Assembly (NCBI GenBank): GCA_032716605.1
Contig: CM064572.1
Span: 43,140,508 to 43,204,507, forward strand
Source of the DNA: Paralithodes platypus
Taxonomy: Eukaryota; Arthropoda; Malacostraca; Decapoda; Lithodidae
DNA: 64,000 nt
Direction: 5' to 3'
Below, piece by piece: positions 55,616 to 64,000 of this stretch. Each line of letters begins with the position of its first letter. Within the stretch, counting starts at the first letter, position 1. A program made the position numbers and the translations under genes. Under the pieces are notes generated by a model. The model was not told the origin of the DNA. It made no database searches and worked only from the letters and a program-made list of their open reading frames with translations.

Positions 55616-56159
55616 GAATGACACCCGACTTCCCCTTCACTCACTCTCACTTTTATTATGCCTCTCTCACGTACTCTGTTTATTGATTTTATACTTTACC
55701 GTATATTTTATAGTTAGAATATGAGTGTTACACATTGTTTTAGGGACCTTTGACTAAGAAATATGGATTTTGACGTATTCTTAGTGGGGAGACAGGGGAG
55801 GTGGTGGTGAAGGCAGGGGGAGTGGGGGAGGACCAGTGTACACAAAAGCCTAAACTTGCTGTGTACGTAGTAGCAACATGACACACTATCTCGTCTCTTC
55901 TTACCCCTACCATGACCTGGCGTAATTTTGAGGAATGCTGTGGGGTCTGGGTCATCCTCCTCCTCCTCTTCCCCCACTTGGTCGGGAGTCAACTATGTTA
56001 TGAGAAGCATTAGGGGAGCGATAAACATAGTGAGGCGATGAGGTAAACAAGGCAACAGGGCCGGGAGGGAGGTGGGAGGCCTCCCAGTCCTTCCACTCCC
56101 GCGCTCTCTCTCCCCACTCCCCACCGCGGCAGGACGTGGGTATTGCCAATTGATAAGTA
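55616..56159. other. Non-coding or unresolved stretch
   Basis: On the minus strand 55992-55905 reads as a short acidic open segment (GEEEEEDDPDPTAFLKI) between an AG and a GT, so an exon is conceivable. Nothing else was recognised. Confidence 0.25.
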
Positions 56160-56241
56160 TTGCCACTGTTGGGCAACATCATATGGTATATCCCATATGA
56201 ATTTGAACCCTCTAGCTACTGGTACCATAGGATAAGAATAA
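56160..56241 (+). repeat. Left ~80-bp direct repeat outside the inverted-repeat element
   Basis: CTGTTGGGCAACATCATATG, TCTAGCTACTGG and AAGAATAAAT correspond in order to 60306-60380 (CTGTTCGGCAACATCATAAG, TCTAGCTACC, AAGAGTAAAT). The two flank the 4-kb element in the same orientation. They may be the starts of two copies of an LTR-like repeat. Confidence 0.6.
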
Positions 56242-56336
56242 ATAAGCACAAAAGTGGTGGTGAGAAAGTGGGTAAACTGGCTTTCCCCATCTGCCCTTAC
56301 TCACCGGCGCGGATGGGCTAGGGGGTTGCAGCGTAC

Positions 56337-56774
56337 TAGTAGGGTCATTTGCTTGGAATCCGTGACCATTGTGTTCCTACCTCTTTCTCTTGATGGATTT
56401 GACAATCTGAACCATTTTAAAGGAAAATTAGCTCCTATGCCCCTCTGAAAAATGACGGCTAACTCTGCTAGAGCCCAATATTCAAAATAGCCGCCAATGC
56501 CATCTTGAAAACATGAAATGTAATATCTCTGGCATCAGATGAGCTACAAGGACGAATGAGATGTCCTTTTTCACTAATTCTGGCATTACAAATCCACTGG
56601 AATAGTTATTGTATTGTATTGTATTGTATATTGTATTGTTATTGTATTGTAATATACTAATTGTACATACTAATCTGCCACTTCACTGTCATTACATGAT
56701 TCACTGTATGAGCCACTATCAGAATTACTGTCCTCACTTTCGCTGCTATCATCACTGTTGTTCTCTGCCTGCGG
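56337..56774 (+). repeat. Left inverted repeat arm
   Basis: It contains TCATTTGCTTGGAATCCGTG, TTAGCTCCTATGCCCCTCTG, a (TTGTA)n run (56610-56655) and, at its inner side, the last ~34 codons and stop of the gene (minus strand). It ends at CTCTGCCTGCGG. Confidence 0.88.
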
Positions 56775-59772
56775 ATTTGTAGGTAGTGGTATGGTAGTGG
56801 GGGAAGTGGGGGCTGGGTTGAACGGACAGGCAGACATAGGCCATTTACAAGATGCCATCCATGGCCGATTGGTGAGGGGTGACTTTGGAGCTGGTAATGC
56901 TTTTGCAAATATGCAAGATAGTTTGCACGCTCCAAGTGTGGACGGAGACTGTCCAAGTCAGGCACAAGTCGGATAGTGCTTTTTTTCTTCTGAGCTCTCC
57001 ACTTCGCTGCCCTCGCATCTCCCAGGGTCTTGCTTTTGGTATCACCATAGACATATCGAATGACAAACCGCTCCAAATCACTGATGACCTGTTGTGTGAC
57101 TAGGAGCTGTGTACCACATGCTGCTAGCAGGTCGTGTGCCTCTTTAGACTTCTCCAGACGATCTGCGATGAGCTTCTTGCTTGCTCCATAGAAGCCAGAG
57201 TTGTGGTCACACCCAGTGAGGACATGAAGTGGTATGATGGATGCAGCCATTGTCTCACTGCACAAACATCGGGCATCGATAAGCTGATGTTTGCGTTTCA
57301 CACACAGGATTCTGTTGTCTTCTGAGCAACATATGCCGCTTGCACGTAGTTGTCTGTGTCCTCTGTGTCAAGAACGACAGCTGCTGTGTAGCTGTCTGAC
57401 CGGAACACACTATATATGGTGAGCATTGCCGTATCTGCCTCTGCATGGGAGCATGTGAGCTCTGGCACAAGCTTGCCTGTGGTGAGATTATTTGCAGTGC
57501 TGCCAACTACACAGTAGATGATCTCGGTGCTAGTTGTTGCTGCTTTTCTCTGGAATTCCGTTTGAAGAAATGCCTGAAGGCGGATTTTGTTCTCAGGTTT
57601 ACCCAGGAGAGCATGGAAAACTTTACTAGAAGGAAATTTATCATCTGTCTTCATGAAGACATTGCTGATTGGCTGGTTTTTTTGGCGCAGTATTCTCTCA
57701 CTGTCCTTGATCGTGTAATTCTGATCATATGAATTATTGACGCAAATGATGCGCTCAGCATGCTTGTGTCTCGTTAGAACGAAGTGCATCAACTTCTCTG
57801 CATAATCTCCCCAGGTATACTTGGTACCTTCTCCCTTCTCTCGGTCTTCAATGGTAGGGGTTCTTAGGCGGCAGATGAGGCCCATATCAATAATAGACGT
57901 GAATACATCAGGCTCTGGAATGACAGTCATAGTTAGATTTTGTTGAATCTTGCTTTTCTGTGCATTACGGATGGTTCCATTGACGTTGAAGATGGAAAGG
58001 CACTCGGCTGTAACACGATGCTGCAGGACTTCTTGAAGTTTGAGGGCACCACTCGTTTCAACCAGTCCGAGAACAGAGGCCAAGGCATTACGCTCCATTT
58101 CCACAGTCTTTTCCTTCAGGTTCTCACCATCTGCTTTCTTCAATTCCTGAGTGGAAAAGTTCAAACGCTTGACATTTTGCATTTCACTTCCGAGCTCTTT
58201 GAGAGTTGTCGAGAGGTTTGATGCAAAGTTGGCACCGGGAACTGGTCTATCCTCGTGATTCTCGGAAGGAAGTTCTGTATCAAATTATTCTGGCTGCACA
58301 AACATGACATTAGTGCGGTGTGACTGGCCAGCACCGGTCAGTGTGTCGCTCTTGAAGTCATCGTTGTCGACTATAGCGATAGCAGGCTTACCCTCAGCTA
58401 GTTCGAAGGGGCAATCAGATGAGCACTTGACCACCCAAAAATCTCGCAGCAAAAGTACGTCATTGTAACTGATGCCCAGTCCATCTTTGTGCATTATGTC
58501 GACTATCTCCCTACTCTTGGTCAGTCCATGTAGCAAGACAGAGATATTTATCTCAAATGCAGTGCGTTTTCCAGTGATGTAGCTTGTGAGGATAGATGCA
58601 ATCGATCGGACGGATGGACTGTCATCAATTGCAGATTTATTTGGGTGTTTCAGCCATGTGAGCAGCTTCAGCAGGAGCTCACTGAGGTCTTCTTCTCTCT
58701 CCAACTCGTGTATATATGGGAGCCAGGGAATAGTATTTGTCCTGATGACTTGCTCTTTGAGTCGTGCCGCAACATTCATCACCAACTGATCATTGCTGAC
58801 ACCCAATGAAGATATTGCCGCCTCGATGTATGTACCTGCCGCTGTTGTATCATATACCAGTTCACTCACATTCTTTTGAATGCGTTCATGAAATCCGATG
58901 TCTTCCCCAAATTCATTGACGAGAATTTCCTTTAAGTAGCTGGATTTTACTACTGAGTTATGTCCGTGATTTGAGATAATGCGCTTATAGTCCTGCAGCA
59001 GGCCTTGCAGTGTGCGAATTTCATGGTCTTTGAAGATGACTTGATGAATATGATGAAAAAAAAGAGCTTGGGCCTCTCGGAGGTTTACACGCTGCATATG
59101 TTGAGTGCTTTCATCTGAAAGGGGCTTGTGGTCGCTTACATATTTGCGCCAGCACGCACGATAGTAGCGGATTTCCAACCCAAATGCTGTTTGACTATCT
59201 GGGATGGATGCAATCAGAGTGTCAAGTCTCAATCTCATGACCTCATCTTCCAGACGGACAGTATGTAACTTGAATTTAGTCCAGGCATCTACTGTTGATA
59301 GGAGTAAAATCTGCTTGTCACGATCACTACTCTTGTATGCCCCTTTCATGCACCACACACATAGAGTCTTATCGTGAAGGACACCCATACTGGAGCGGAG
59401 CCTTTTAGGTGCACTGGCCACTGGGGAAGGGTCTTGTTGATCTGATGCTTCATCTCTTTCAAGACGTTCCTCGGATTTGTGTTTGCGTTTTTCGGCTTGA
59501 GAGAGCTTGCGCTTGCTGGATAATGATGCGTAACAAGTGCTATGCATGTGGTGACCCTTTGGTCCCTTCTCCCAATCCACATTTTCATGTATATGTTGAA
59601 ACTTATCAAGTTCTTTCTATTGTAAAGACATTTCCCGGATGGATTCCCACTTCTCAGGTGTAATGTTTTCCAAACGATCATCTGCGGTACATCGCTTACC
59701 ACAGAGTAAAATGCACTCGTATTCATTTAATGTCTTGTCTGGTAACTCTTCACTCTCTCTTCTATTATCCAT
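56670..59772 (-). pseudogene. XPG/FEN-nuclease-like protein of a mobile element, ~1,030 codons, two stops and two frameshifts
   Basis: The minus-strand frame starts at ATG 59772. The N-terminus has Cys residues suited to zinc binding (ECILLCGKRC, later HMHSTCY). In-frame stops occur at 59619-59617 (TAG) and 58287-58285 (TAA), with the same frame continuing after each. The middle (59580-58285) includes ISYNDVLLLRDFW and AIAIVDNDDFKSDTLTGAGQ. The distal part resembles the XPG/FEN1 nuclease fold: SHAEADTAML (an EAEA-like acidic motif, ~57460), VLDTEDTDNYV (TEDxD-like, ~57380) and PLHVLTGCDHNSGFYG (GCD motif, ~57210). A frameshift lies near 57330 and another near 56785. The C-terminus is a Ser/Asp/Glu-rich tail ending EVAD, stop at 56670. 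I know similar uncharacterised proteins from many animals but cannot name the family with certainty. Confidence 0.8.
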
Positions 59773-59826
59773 TATTTCGGTCACTTCACAAGTCGGCGAT
59801 TTTCATCAGATGGGCATGCGATCCAT

Positions 59827-59850
59827 CTGAAACAGTAAAAAAGTAATATT
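59827..59850 (-). promoter_or_regulatory. Splice-acceptor-like site upstream of the XPG-like gene
   Basis: On the minus strand TATTACTTTTTTACTGTTTCAG precedes the presumed first coding exon by 54 bases. That is a near-ideal pyrimidine tract and AG. The right inverted arm begins only 10 bp further upstream, so no upstream exon remains in place. Confidence 0.5.
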
Positions 59851-59859
59851 AGATATACA

Positions 59860-60298
59860 CCGCAGGCAGAGAACAACAGTGATGATAGCAGCGAAAGTGA
59901 GGACAGTGATTCTGATAGTGGCACATACAGTGAATCATGTAGTGACAGTGAAGTGGCAGATTAGTATGTACAATTAGTATAATACAATACAATAACAATA
60001 CAATATACAATACAATACAATACAATATCCATTCCAGTGGATTTGTAATGCCAGAATTAGTGAAAAAGGACACCTCATTCGTCCTTGTAGCTCATCTGAT
60101 GCCAGAGATATTACATTTCATTTTTTTGAAGATGGCGTTGGCGGCCATTTTGAATATTGGGCTCTAGCAGAGTTAGTCGTCATTTTTCAGAGGGGCATAG
60201 GAGCTAATTTTCCGTTAAATTGGTTCAGGTTGTCAAATCCATCGAGAGAAAAAGGTAGGAACAAAATGGTCACGGATACCAAGCAAATGACCCTACTA
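59860..60298 (-). repeat. Right inverted repeat arm
   Basis: Reverse copy of 56337-56774. On the plus strand it carries an inverted duplicate of the gene's acidic C-terminal tail (DDSSESEDSDSDSGTYSE) ending at TAG 59960-59962, then a (TACAA)n run and the shared 3' flank. Confidence 0.88.
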
Positions 60299-60305
60299 TA
60301 CCCCC

Positions 60306-61072
60306 ACTGTTCGGCAACATCATAAGGTAGTTTCCCATACCAGCCTCAAGCCTCTAGCTACCGTAGGTCAAGAGTAAATCATTTCGAAGTAGCGGACGCA
60401 ACGTAAGTGGCGCTGGGGTTTAGCGTTACATACATTGCCGATGCATACACTGTGGCGCTGGGGTCCCGTGGGTTAAGGACCACTTCACCCACCACAATCC
60501 ATTTCTCATATTGGGACTTAGATACAATTCACCACTCGCCACAATACATCATTGAAGAAATACTATTGACGCTGAAGCACCGTATATCTCAAGATATAAC
60601 CATTATTATTGTTGCTGCTTTGTTCCTGCTGACTCTACACCTACTTATTCAATAAATACCAGGCTGATTATCTTGTGTATTTATTCTGACTTCCCATTAG
60701 GTCATTAAATCATAATTGGGTGGTGGCAAGCGATAACCGCTACCGGTCCTACACATCACATGGTGCCACATAACACATGTTGGCATGCGGTGATCTTTCA
60801 TCTAATTACATAATTCTCCTACTCAACGAGACAGAAAAACGGGCGAGAGAACGCGAAAGTGGTCCCGGACTCTGAGAATTGGAACTTTAAATGTTGTTTC
60901 TGTTCTTGTGTCGGGTATGTGCCTCCTATACATACATACTGAATTGAATCAGCTATTCAAATATATGCAACCCAAACTCCTCGTCAAAACAGAGAAGGTT
61001 GTGCAGTCTGTGTGTATATGATTTGTTTTCCACCTAAGGTCCTTGCACCTTCCACAAATGAGTATAAATGTC
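60306..61072 (+). other. Direct repeat and possible solo LTR or non-coding stretch
   Basis: 60306-60380 is the partner of 56160-56241. Further on there is an AATAAATACC polyadenylation-like signal (60652) and GGTGGTGGCAAGCGATAACC, followed by TGGTGCCACATAAC (60772), which would suit an LTR end and primer site. No gag or pol follows. An 82-codon open frame (60403-60655) ends in a hydrophobic stretch but has no recognised domain. Confidence 0.35.
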
Positions 61073-61438
61073 TTAAGGGGAGATGGTTGGTTTTTCTGGA
61101 CTCCCCTTCGTCCTCATGCTTAGCCCCATTCATTTTCAGATTTTAAGACGTTCGTTCAATTAGTTTGACGATTTTAACATCTTTCACCGCATTTCTTTGT
61201 CAAAATTAAGACTTTGTGTCCTTTAAATGTCGATTTTTTCCTGGCAAGCGATAGCGAACTGTAACTTAGGAGGGAAGGCCTTCGGCTGGAACCTTTTTCT
61301 ACCCAAAAATATACAAATATATCTTGTAGGGGGATCTTGTGGATGTGTTTTTAAGTTTGATGGTGGTCTAGGAATGAAAATATAAACAATAATATATAAA
61401 TTAATAAATCGACCCAAAAAGAAACCATTCCCCATTAA
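61073..61438 (+). mobile_element. Family R MITE with TTAA at both ends
   Basis: TTAA at 61073-61076 and 61435-61438 (366 bp). It starts GGGGAGATGGTTGG and ends AACCATTCCCCA, an inverted repeat. The central hairpin is GGCCTTCGGCTGG. Confidence 0.86.
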
Positions 61439-61556
61439 TCAAAATAATTAATGTCTGCTCATTATGAATGATGAGAGTGTAGCAACACGCATACAATTAA
61501 ATATTCAGCTAGTCCACACGATTGAATGGCAATTAATCTTTCAAATTATGAATAAG

Positions 61557-61885
61557 TTAAGGGGAGATGGGCGTATTTTATTGCATATGTTTTATAATTG
61601 TATTATCTTATTAGTGTCCTCCCTAGACCACCCTTCAAGATAAGTTGGTAAATTTTTTTCGGTACAAATATTCTGCTGGTTACTCTAAAAATTACAGGCT
61701 TGCTATCGCTCGCCAGGAAAAAATCGACACCTAAATGGCACGAAAGGTCTTAATATTGACAAAGAAATGGGGCATAAAGTCAAACAATCACCAAACTAAT
61801 GGGCCGAACGTCCTTAAATCTAAAAACCAATGAGGCTAAGCATGAGGGAGAAGGGGGCCAGAAACACCGGCCCATCCCCGCTTAA
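61557..61885 (-). mobile_element. Family R MITE with TTAA at both ends
   Basis: TTAA at 61557-61560 and 61882-61885 (329 bp). The ends GGGGAGATGGGCG and GGCCCATCCCCGC define the terminal inverted repeat best. The hairpin part is deleted here. Confidence 0.87.
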
Positions 61886-62373
61886 TGAAAGTAGTCCTAC
61901 ATAATTGATACTTGTCCTTTTATTCTGAAACTATACTCTGTTTCATTTCATCTGACGGTAAATGGAATCCCTTAGCAGCTAATTTTTCGATACTTAATGG
62001 ACAAATATTAAACCAAAAATGTCTGCATCATGTTAAGACCACGTTTATATAATTAGCACCACAATTCACTACAAAAATCTTTAAAATATCCGAGAAATCT
62101 TGATGGGAACTTTGCAATTTACCGTCAGTTGAATAGACACAGGATATAGTTTGATGCTAATCAAATGCCTTTGTATATTCCGTGTATATATTTCCAAAGT
62201 TAGTTAGTGAAAATAGGACTTCAGAGGCTATCAACTCTTCTGGATTATTAAGGCAGCACACTGTATGTCAAGAATAGCGTCAGGACCGGAACCCCTTTTC
62301 GAGAACTCCAGTCCCGACCCACACGACCATGAATGCAGAACAAAATATATCGTAAAAGATACCAAAAGGTCAG
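61886..62373. other. Non-coding stretch with an inverted duplication
   Basis: CATCTGACGGTAAATGGAATC (61950) is echoed in reverse by GCAATTTACCGTCAGTTGAA (62113), with ACTATACTCTGTTTCATTT against AGGATATAGTTTG further out, so a loose hairpin of ~230 bp, possibly an old MITE. No gene. Confidence 0.4.
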
Positions 62374-63153
62374 TTAAGGGGGGATGGACGTATTTATTCG
62401 CTCATGTACAGTATATATCTTGTTATAGTTGTATTAGTTTCACCCCTAGACCTCCATCAACCTTTACAAAAAAACTCCCCAAGACCCTCCTTCAAGATAT
62501 ACTGTACAGTGTGTGTATATTTTTCGTTAGAAAAATATCCCGGCTGAAGGCCGGTTCCTCTTGAATAACGGGCTCGCTATCGCTCGCCAGGATAAAATTG
62601 ACACCTAAATGACACAAGTTTTTTTTTTAGTCATTTGGAGTAAGGGGTCGGGCGCAAGTTGGACTAGATAATAGTCCATCAGGCGCCTGGCCCGGGGAGA
62701 CGATTAATATGAAGGGTGCGCCTGGAAGTGTGGTGGGAGGGCTTGTGGCTTTGGCTCCGCTGCATGTCTGCCTGCCGAGATCGGAACCTCTCCGGGTGGT
62801 CGGGGGCCGGGGGGAGTGCTGGAGCGACCTTGGTGACCCTGGTCTCTGGGTCTTCTCCTGGGTGATCTGGATGTGTATGAGTTTGTGCTTTTTATCTGTG
62901 TTTATTTGTTGTTTTATGTTGTTTTTGTGTTTTCCCTGTTCTTGCTTTGTCTTGAGTCGGCTACCCCCAAAATGGGGATTGGGCCTGAGCATATAGATAG
63001 ATAGATAGAAATGACACGAAAAAGTTTTAATGTTGACAAAGAGATAGTGCGAAAGGTTTTATAATCGCCAAACTAATGGGTCGAACGTCTGAAAACTAAC
63101 GGGGCTAACACAAGGGAGACGGGGGCCCAGCAAAACGACCCATCCCCCGTTAA
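62374..63153 (-). mobile_element. Family R MITE split by a retroposon
   Basis: TTAA at 62374-62377 and 63150-63153. Ends GGGGGGATGGACG and GACCCATCCCCCG. Without the 393-bp insert and one duplication copy it is ~378 bp. Confidence 0.87.
62616..63008. mobile_element. Retroposon insertion with 9-bp target duplication
   Basis: AAATGACAC lies at 62607-62615 and 63009-63017. The 393-bp insert begins AAG then a T run and ends with (ATAG)n. It is GC-rich in the middle (CGGGTGGTCGGGGGCCGG). Orientation is ambiguous: a (ATAG)n tail on the plus strand or a poly(A) tail on the minus strand. A 121-codon open frame on the minus strand covers it but I recognise no domain. Confidence 0.82.
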
Positions 63154-63189
63154 TGATAAGCGGGTATAATTGGGCACAACTGAACCCGG

Positions 63190-63533
63190 TACAGATATTT
63201 TGTAAGGAAGGTTGAATTTGTTTTTTGGTCTATATATTAATGTATTTATATATCTGGGTTTCCTTGGTAGACCTCCAACAAGCTTAAACAAAAAATATAC
63301 ACCCTAGTCCCCCTCTAAAGATAAATTTGTAAACAAAAATCTATAGAAAAATGTCCCGGCCGGAGGCCGATTCTTTCTAAAATGACAGGCTCGCTAACGC
63401 TTGCCAGGAATAAATTGACACCTAAATGGCATGAAAGTTCTAAATATTGACATATAAATGAGGTTTAAGTTCTCATAATCGCCAAAATAATGGAACGAAC
63501 GTCTTAAAATCTCAAAATTAATTTGGTAAACAG
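63190..63533 (-). mobile_element. Family R MITE truncated by a LINE
   Basis: CTTGGTAGACCTCCAACAAGC, TCCCGGCCGGAGGCCG, GCTCGCTAACGCTTGCCAGG and CGAACGTCTTAAAATCTC. It stops at TTTGGTAAAC where the LINE end begins. Confidence 0.8.
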
Positions 63534-64000
63534 GAGTACAAAGGAGTACAAAGGAAATCAAGCAACAAGAGGTCTAGTGACCCTTCTAGGCTGCTTGTCC
63601 TCCAAAGCACTGAGTATCAAGTGTCCAAACAGTGGTTTAGAGTGGGTAAGGGAACATTGGAAAGGGAACTACTGCCCTGGAACTAATGTCCGTGGCAGGA
63701 TTAGGAAGTTAGTAGGGGACAGATGGGTTAGTAACTGAGGGGAGGATAAAAGAAAGTTATTCATTTACAAACGCAGTCAGTCGCGGGTTTGATGCGAGAT
63801 ATTTGTCTAGGCGAAGTTTAAATGAATCAACGGTGCTGCAGTCTATGACATCTCGGGGAAGCCCATTCCATAAGTTGACAACTCGATTGAAGAAGAAATT
63901 CTTAACTTCGTGTGAGTTAAAAGATTTACCAATAATTTTGAAACCGTTTCCCCGCGTGTAATTAGATTGGTCGATAGTGAAGTACTTACTACAGTTCATA
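63534..64000 (-). mobile_element. CR1/Jockey-type LINE, copy 2 (5' part outside window)
   Basis: On the minus strand, 63999-63757 encodes the C-terminal 80 residues (KIIGKSFNSHE, FFFNRVVNLWNGLPRDV, FKLRLDKYLASN) and 63756-63534 the 3' UTR with terminal TTTGTACTCC repeats. It differs from copy 1 by only a few substitutions in the parts compared. The reading frame is intact up to the window edge. Confidence 0.88.

Larger units (their letters stand above)
56337..60298 (-). mobile_element. 4-kb element with 438-bp terminal inverted repeats and an XPG-nuclease-like gene (Academ-like candidate)
   Basis: The left arm 56337-56774 and the right arm 59860-60298 are reverse complements over their whole length with few differences. 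The outermost bases are TAGTAGGGTCATTTGC. TAC is found directly outside both ends (56334-56336 and 60299-60301), which could be a 3-bp target duplication; TA with ends GTAGGG is the alternative reading. Between the arms lies one long broken gene on the minus strand. From memory, the Academ superfamily combines long proteins containing XPG-like nuclease sequences with 3-4-bp target duplications. The fit is suggestive, not proven. An alternative is a local inverted duplication of a gene's 3' end. Confidence 0.72.

Noticed and set aside
55905..55992. Acidic mini-exon on the minus strand
   Set aside because: It has an AG and a GT at its edges but is too short and has no partner exon or homology that I can recognise.
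60306..60790. Solo LTR with polyadenylation signal and primer-site-like sequence
   Set aside because: The signals are suggestive but no second LTR, target duplication or internal gene was found, so it was not called as an element.

Overview
The window looks like a gene-poor, repeat-saturated stretch of a eukaryotic, probably invertebrate, nuclear genome. There is no bacterial-type gene organisation. Instead there are 5'-truncated LINEs, tRNA-derived SINEs, a full-length LTR retrotransposon, many TTAA-flanked MITEs, and long (AC)n, (TC)n, (TA)n, (TCC)n and poly-C tracts. This mix resembles decapod crustacean genomes; that assignment is inference from the repeat style, not from a marker gene. 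No complete host gene could be recognised. The only host-gene candidate is a possible first exon and promoter near 55.2-55.6 kb.

Layout. 0-1.8 kb: 3' part of a CR1/Jockey-type LINE; a second copy of the same family closes the window on the opposite strand (63.5-64 kb). 1.8-9.4 kb: AT-rich non-coding DNA, tRNA-like repeats and the first copies of a dispersed MITE here called family R. 9.7-13.9 kb: a LINE fragment and TTAA-MITEs of families R, A and B, one carrying a nested SINE. 13.9-15.7 kb: a 1.8-kb array of a 12-bp minisatellite that starts at an R terminus. 16-24.1 kb: LINE 3' ends, segmental duplications, minisatellites, a ~550-bp higher-order repeat and a LINE with a YADD reverse transcriptase box. 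24.8-40.1 kb: more MITEs (families A-D and R), an RTE-like LINE with a C-terminal zinc finger, SINEs, and a retroposon with clear 13-14-bp target duplications. 40.7-53.65 kb: a complete LTR retrotransposon with 1.9-kb LTRs and a GTAG target duplication. 56.3-60.3 kb: a 4-kb element with 438-bp terminal inverted repeats that carries a broken ~1,000-codon gene with XPG/FEN-nuclease-like motifs. 61-63.5 kb: four more R copies.

Two elements deserve attention. The LTR retrotransposon has Ty3/gypsy-type domains in a copia-like order (gag-PR-INT-RT-RH), as in the Gmr1 clade, and its Gag contains a SCAN-domain-like capsid segment. The 4-kb inverted-repeat element looks like an Academ-like DNA transposon (or a related, perhaps undescribed type) whose inverted repeats contain the 3' coding end of its own gene.

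How the parts relate. The autonomous LINEs, the LTR element and the XPG-type gene are all broken by stops, frameshifts or truncation. SINEs and MITEs are nested in them and in each other, so a relative order of insertion can be read: the LTR element came first, then a Jockey-like LINE and two SINEs entered it; R copies came first, then family A MITEs entered at or near their TTAA ends. No transposase for the TTAA families is visible. All boundaries were read by eye and should be taken as good to a few bases where a target duplication is quoted and to about 10-30 bases otherwise.
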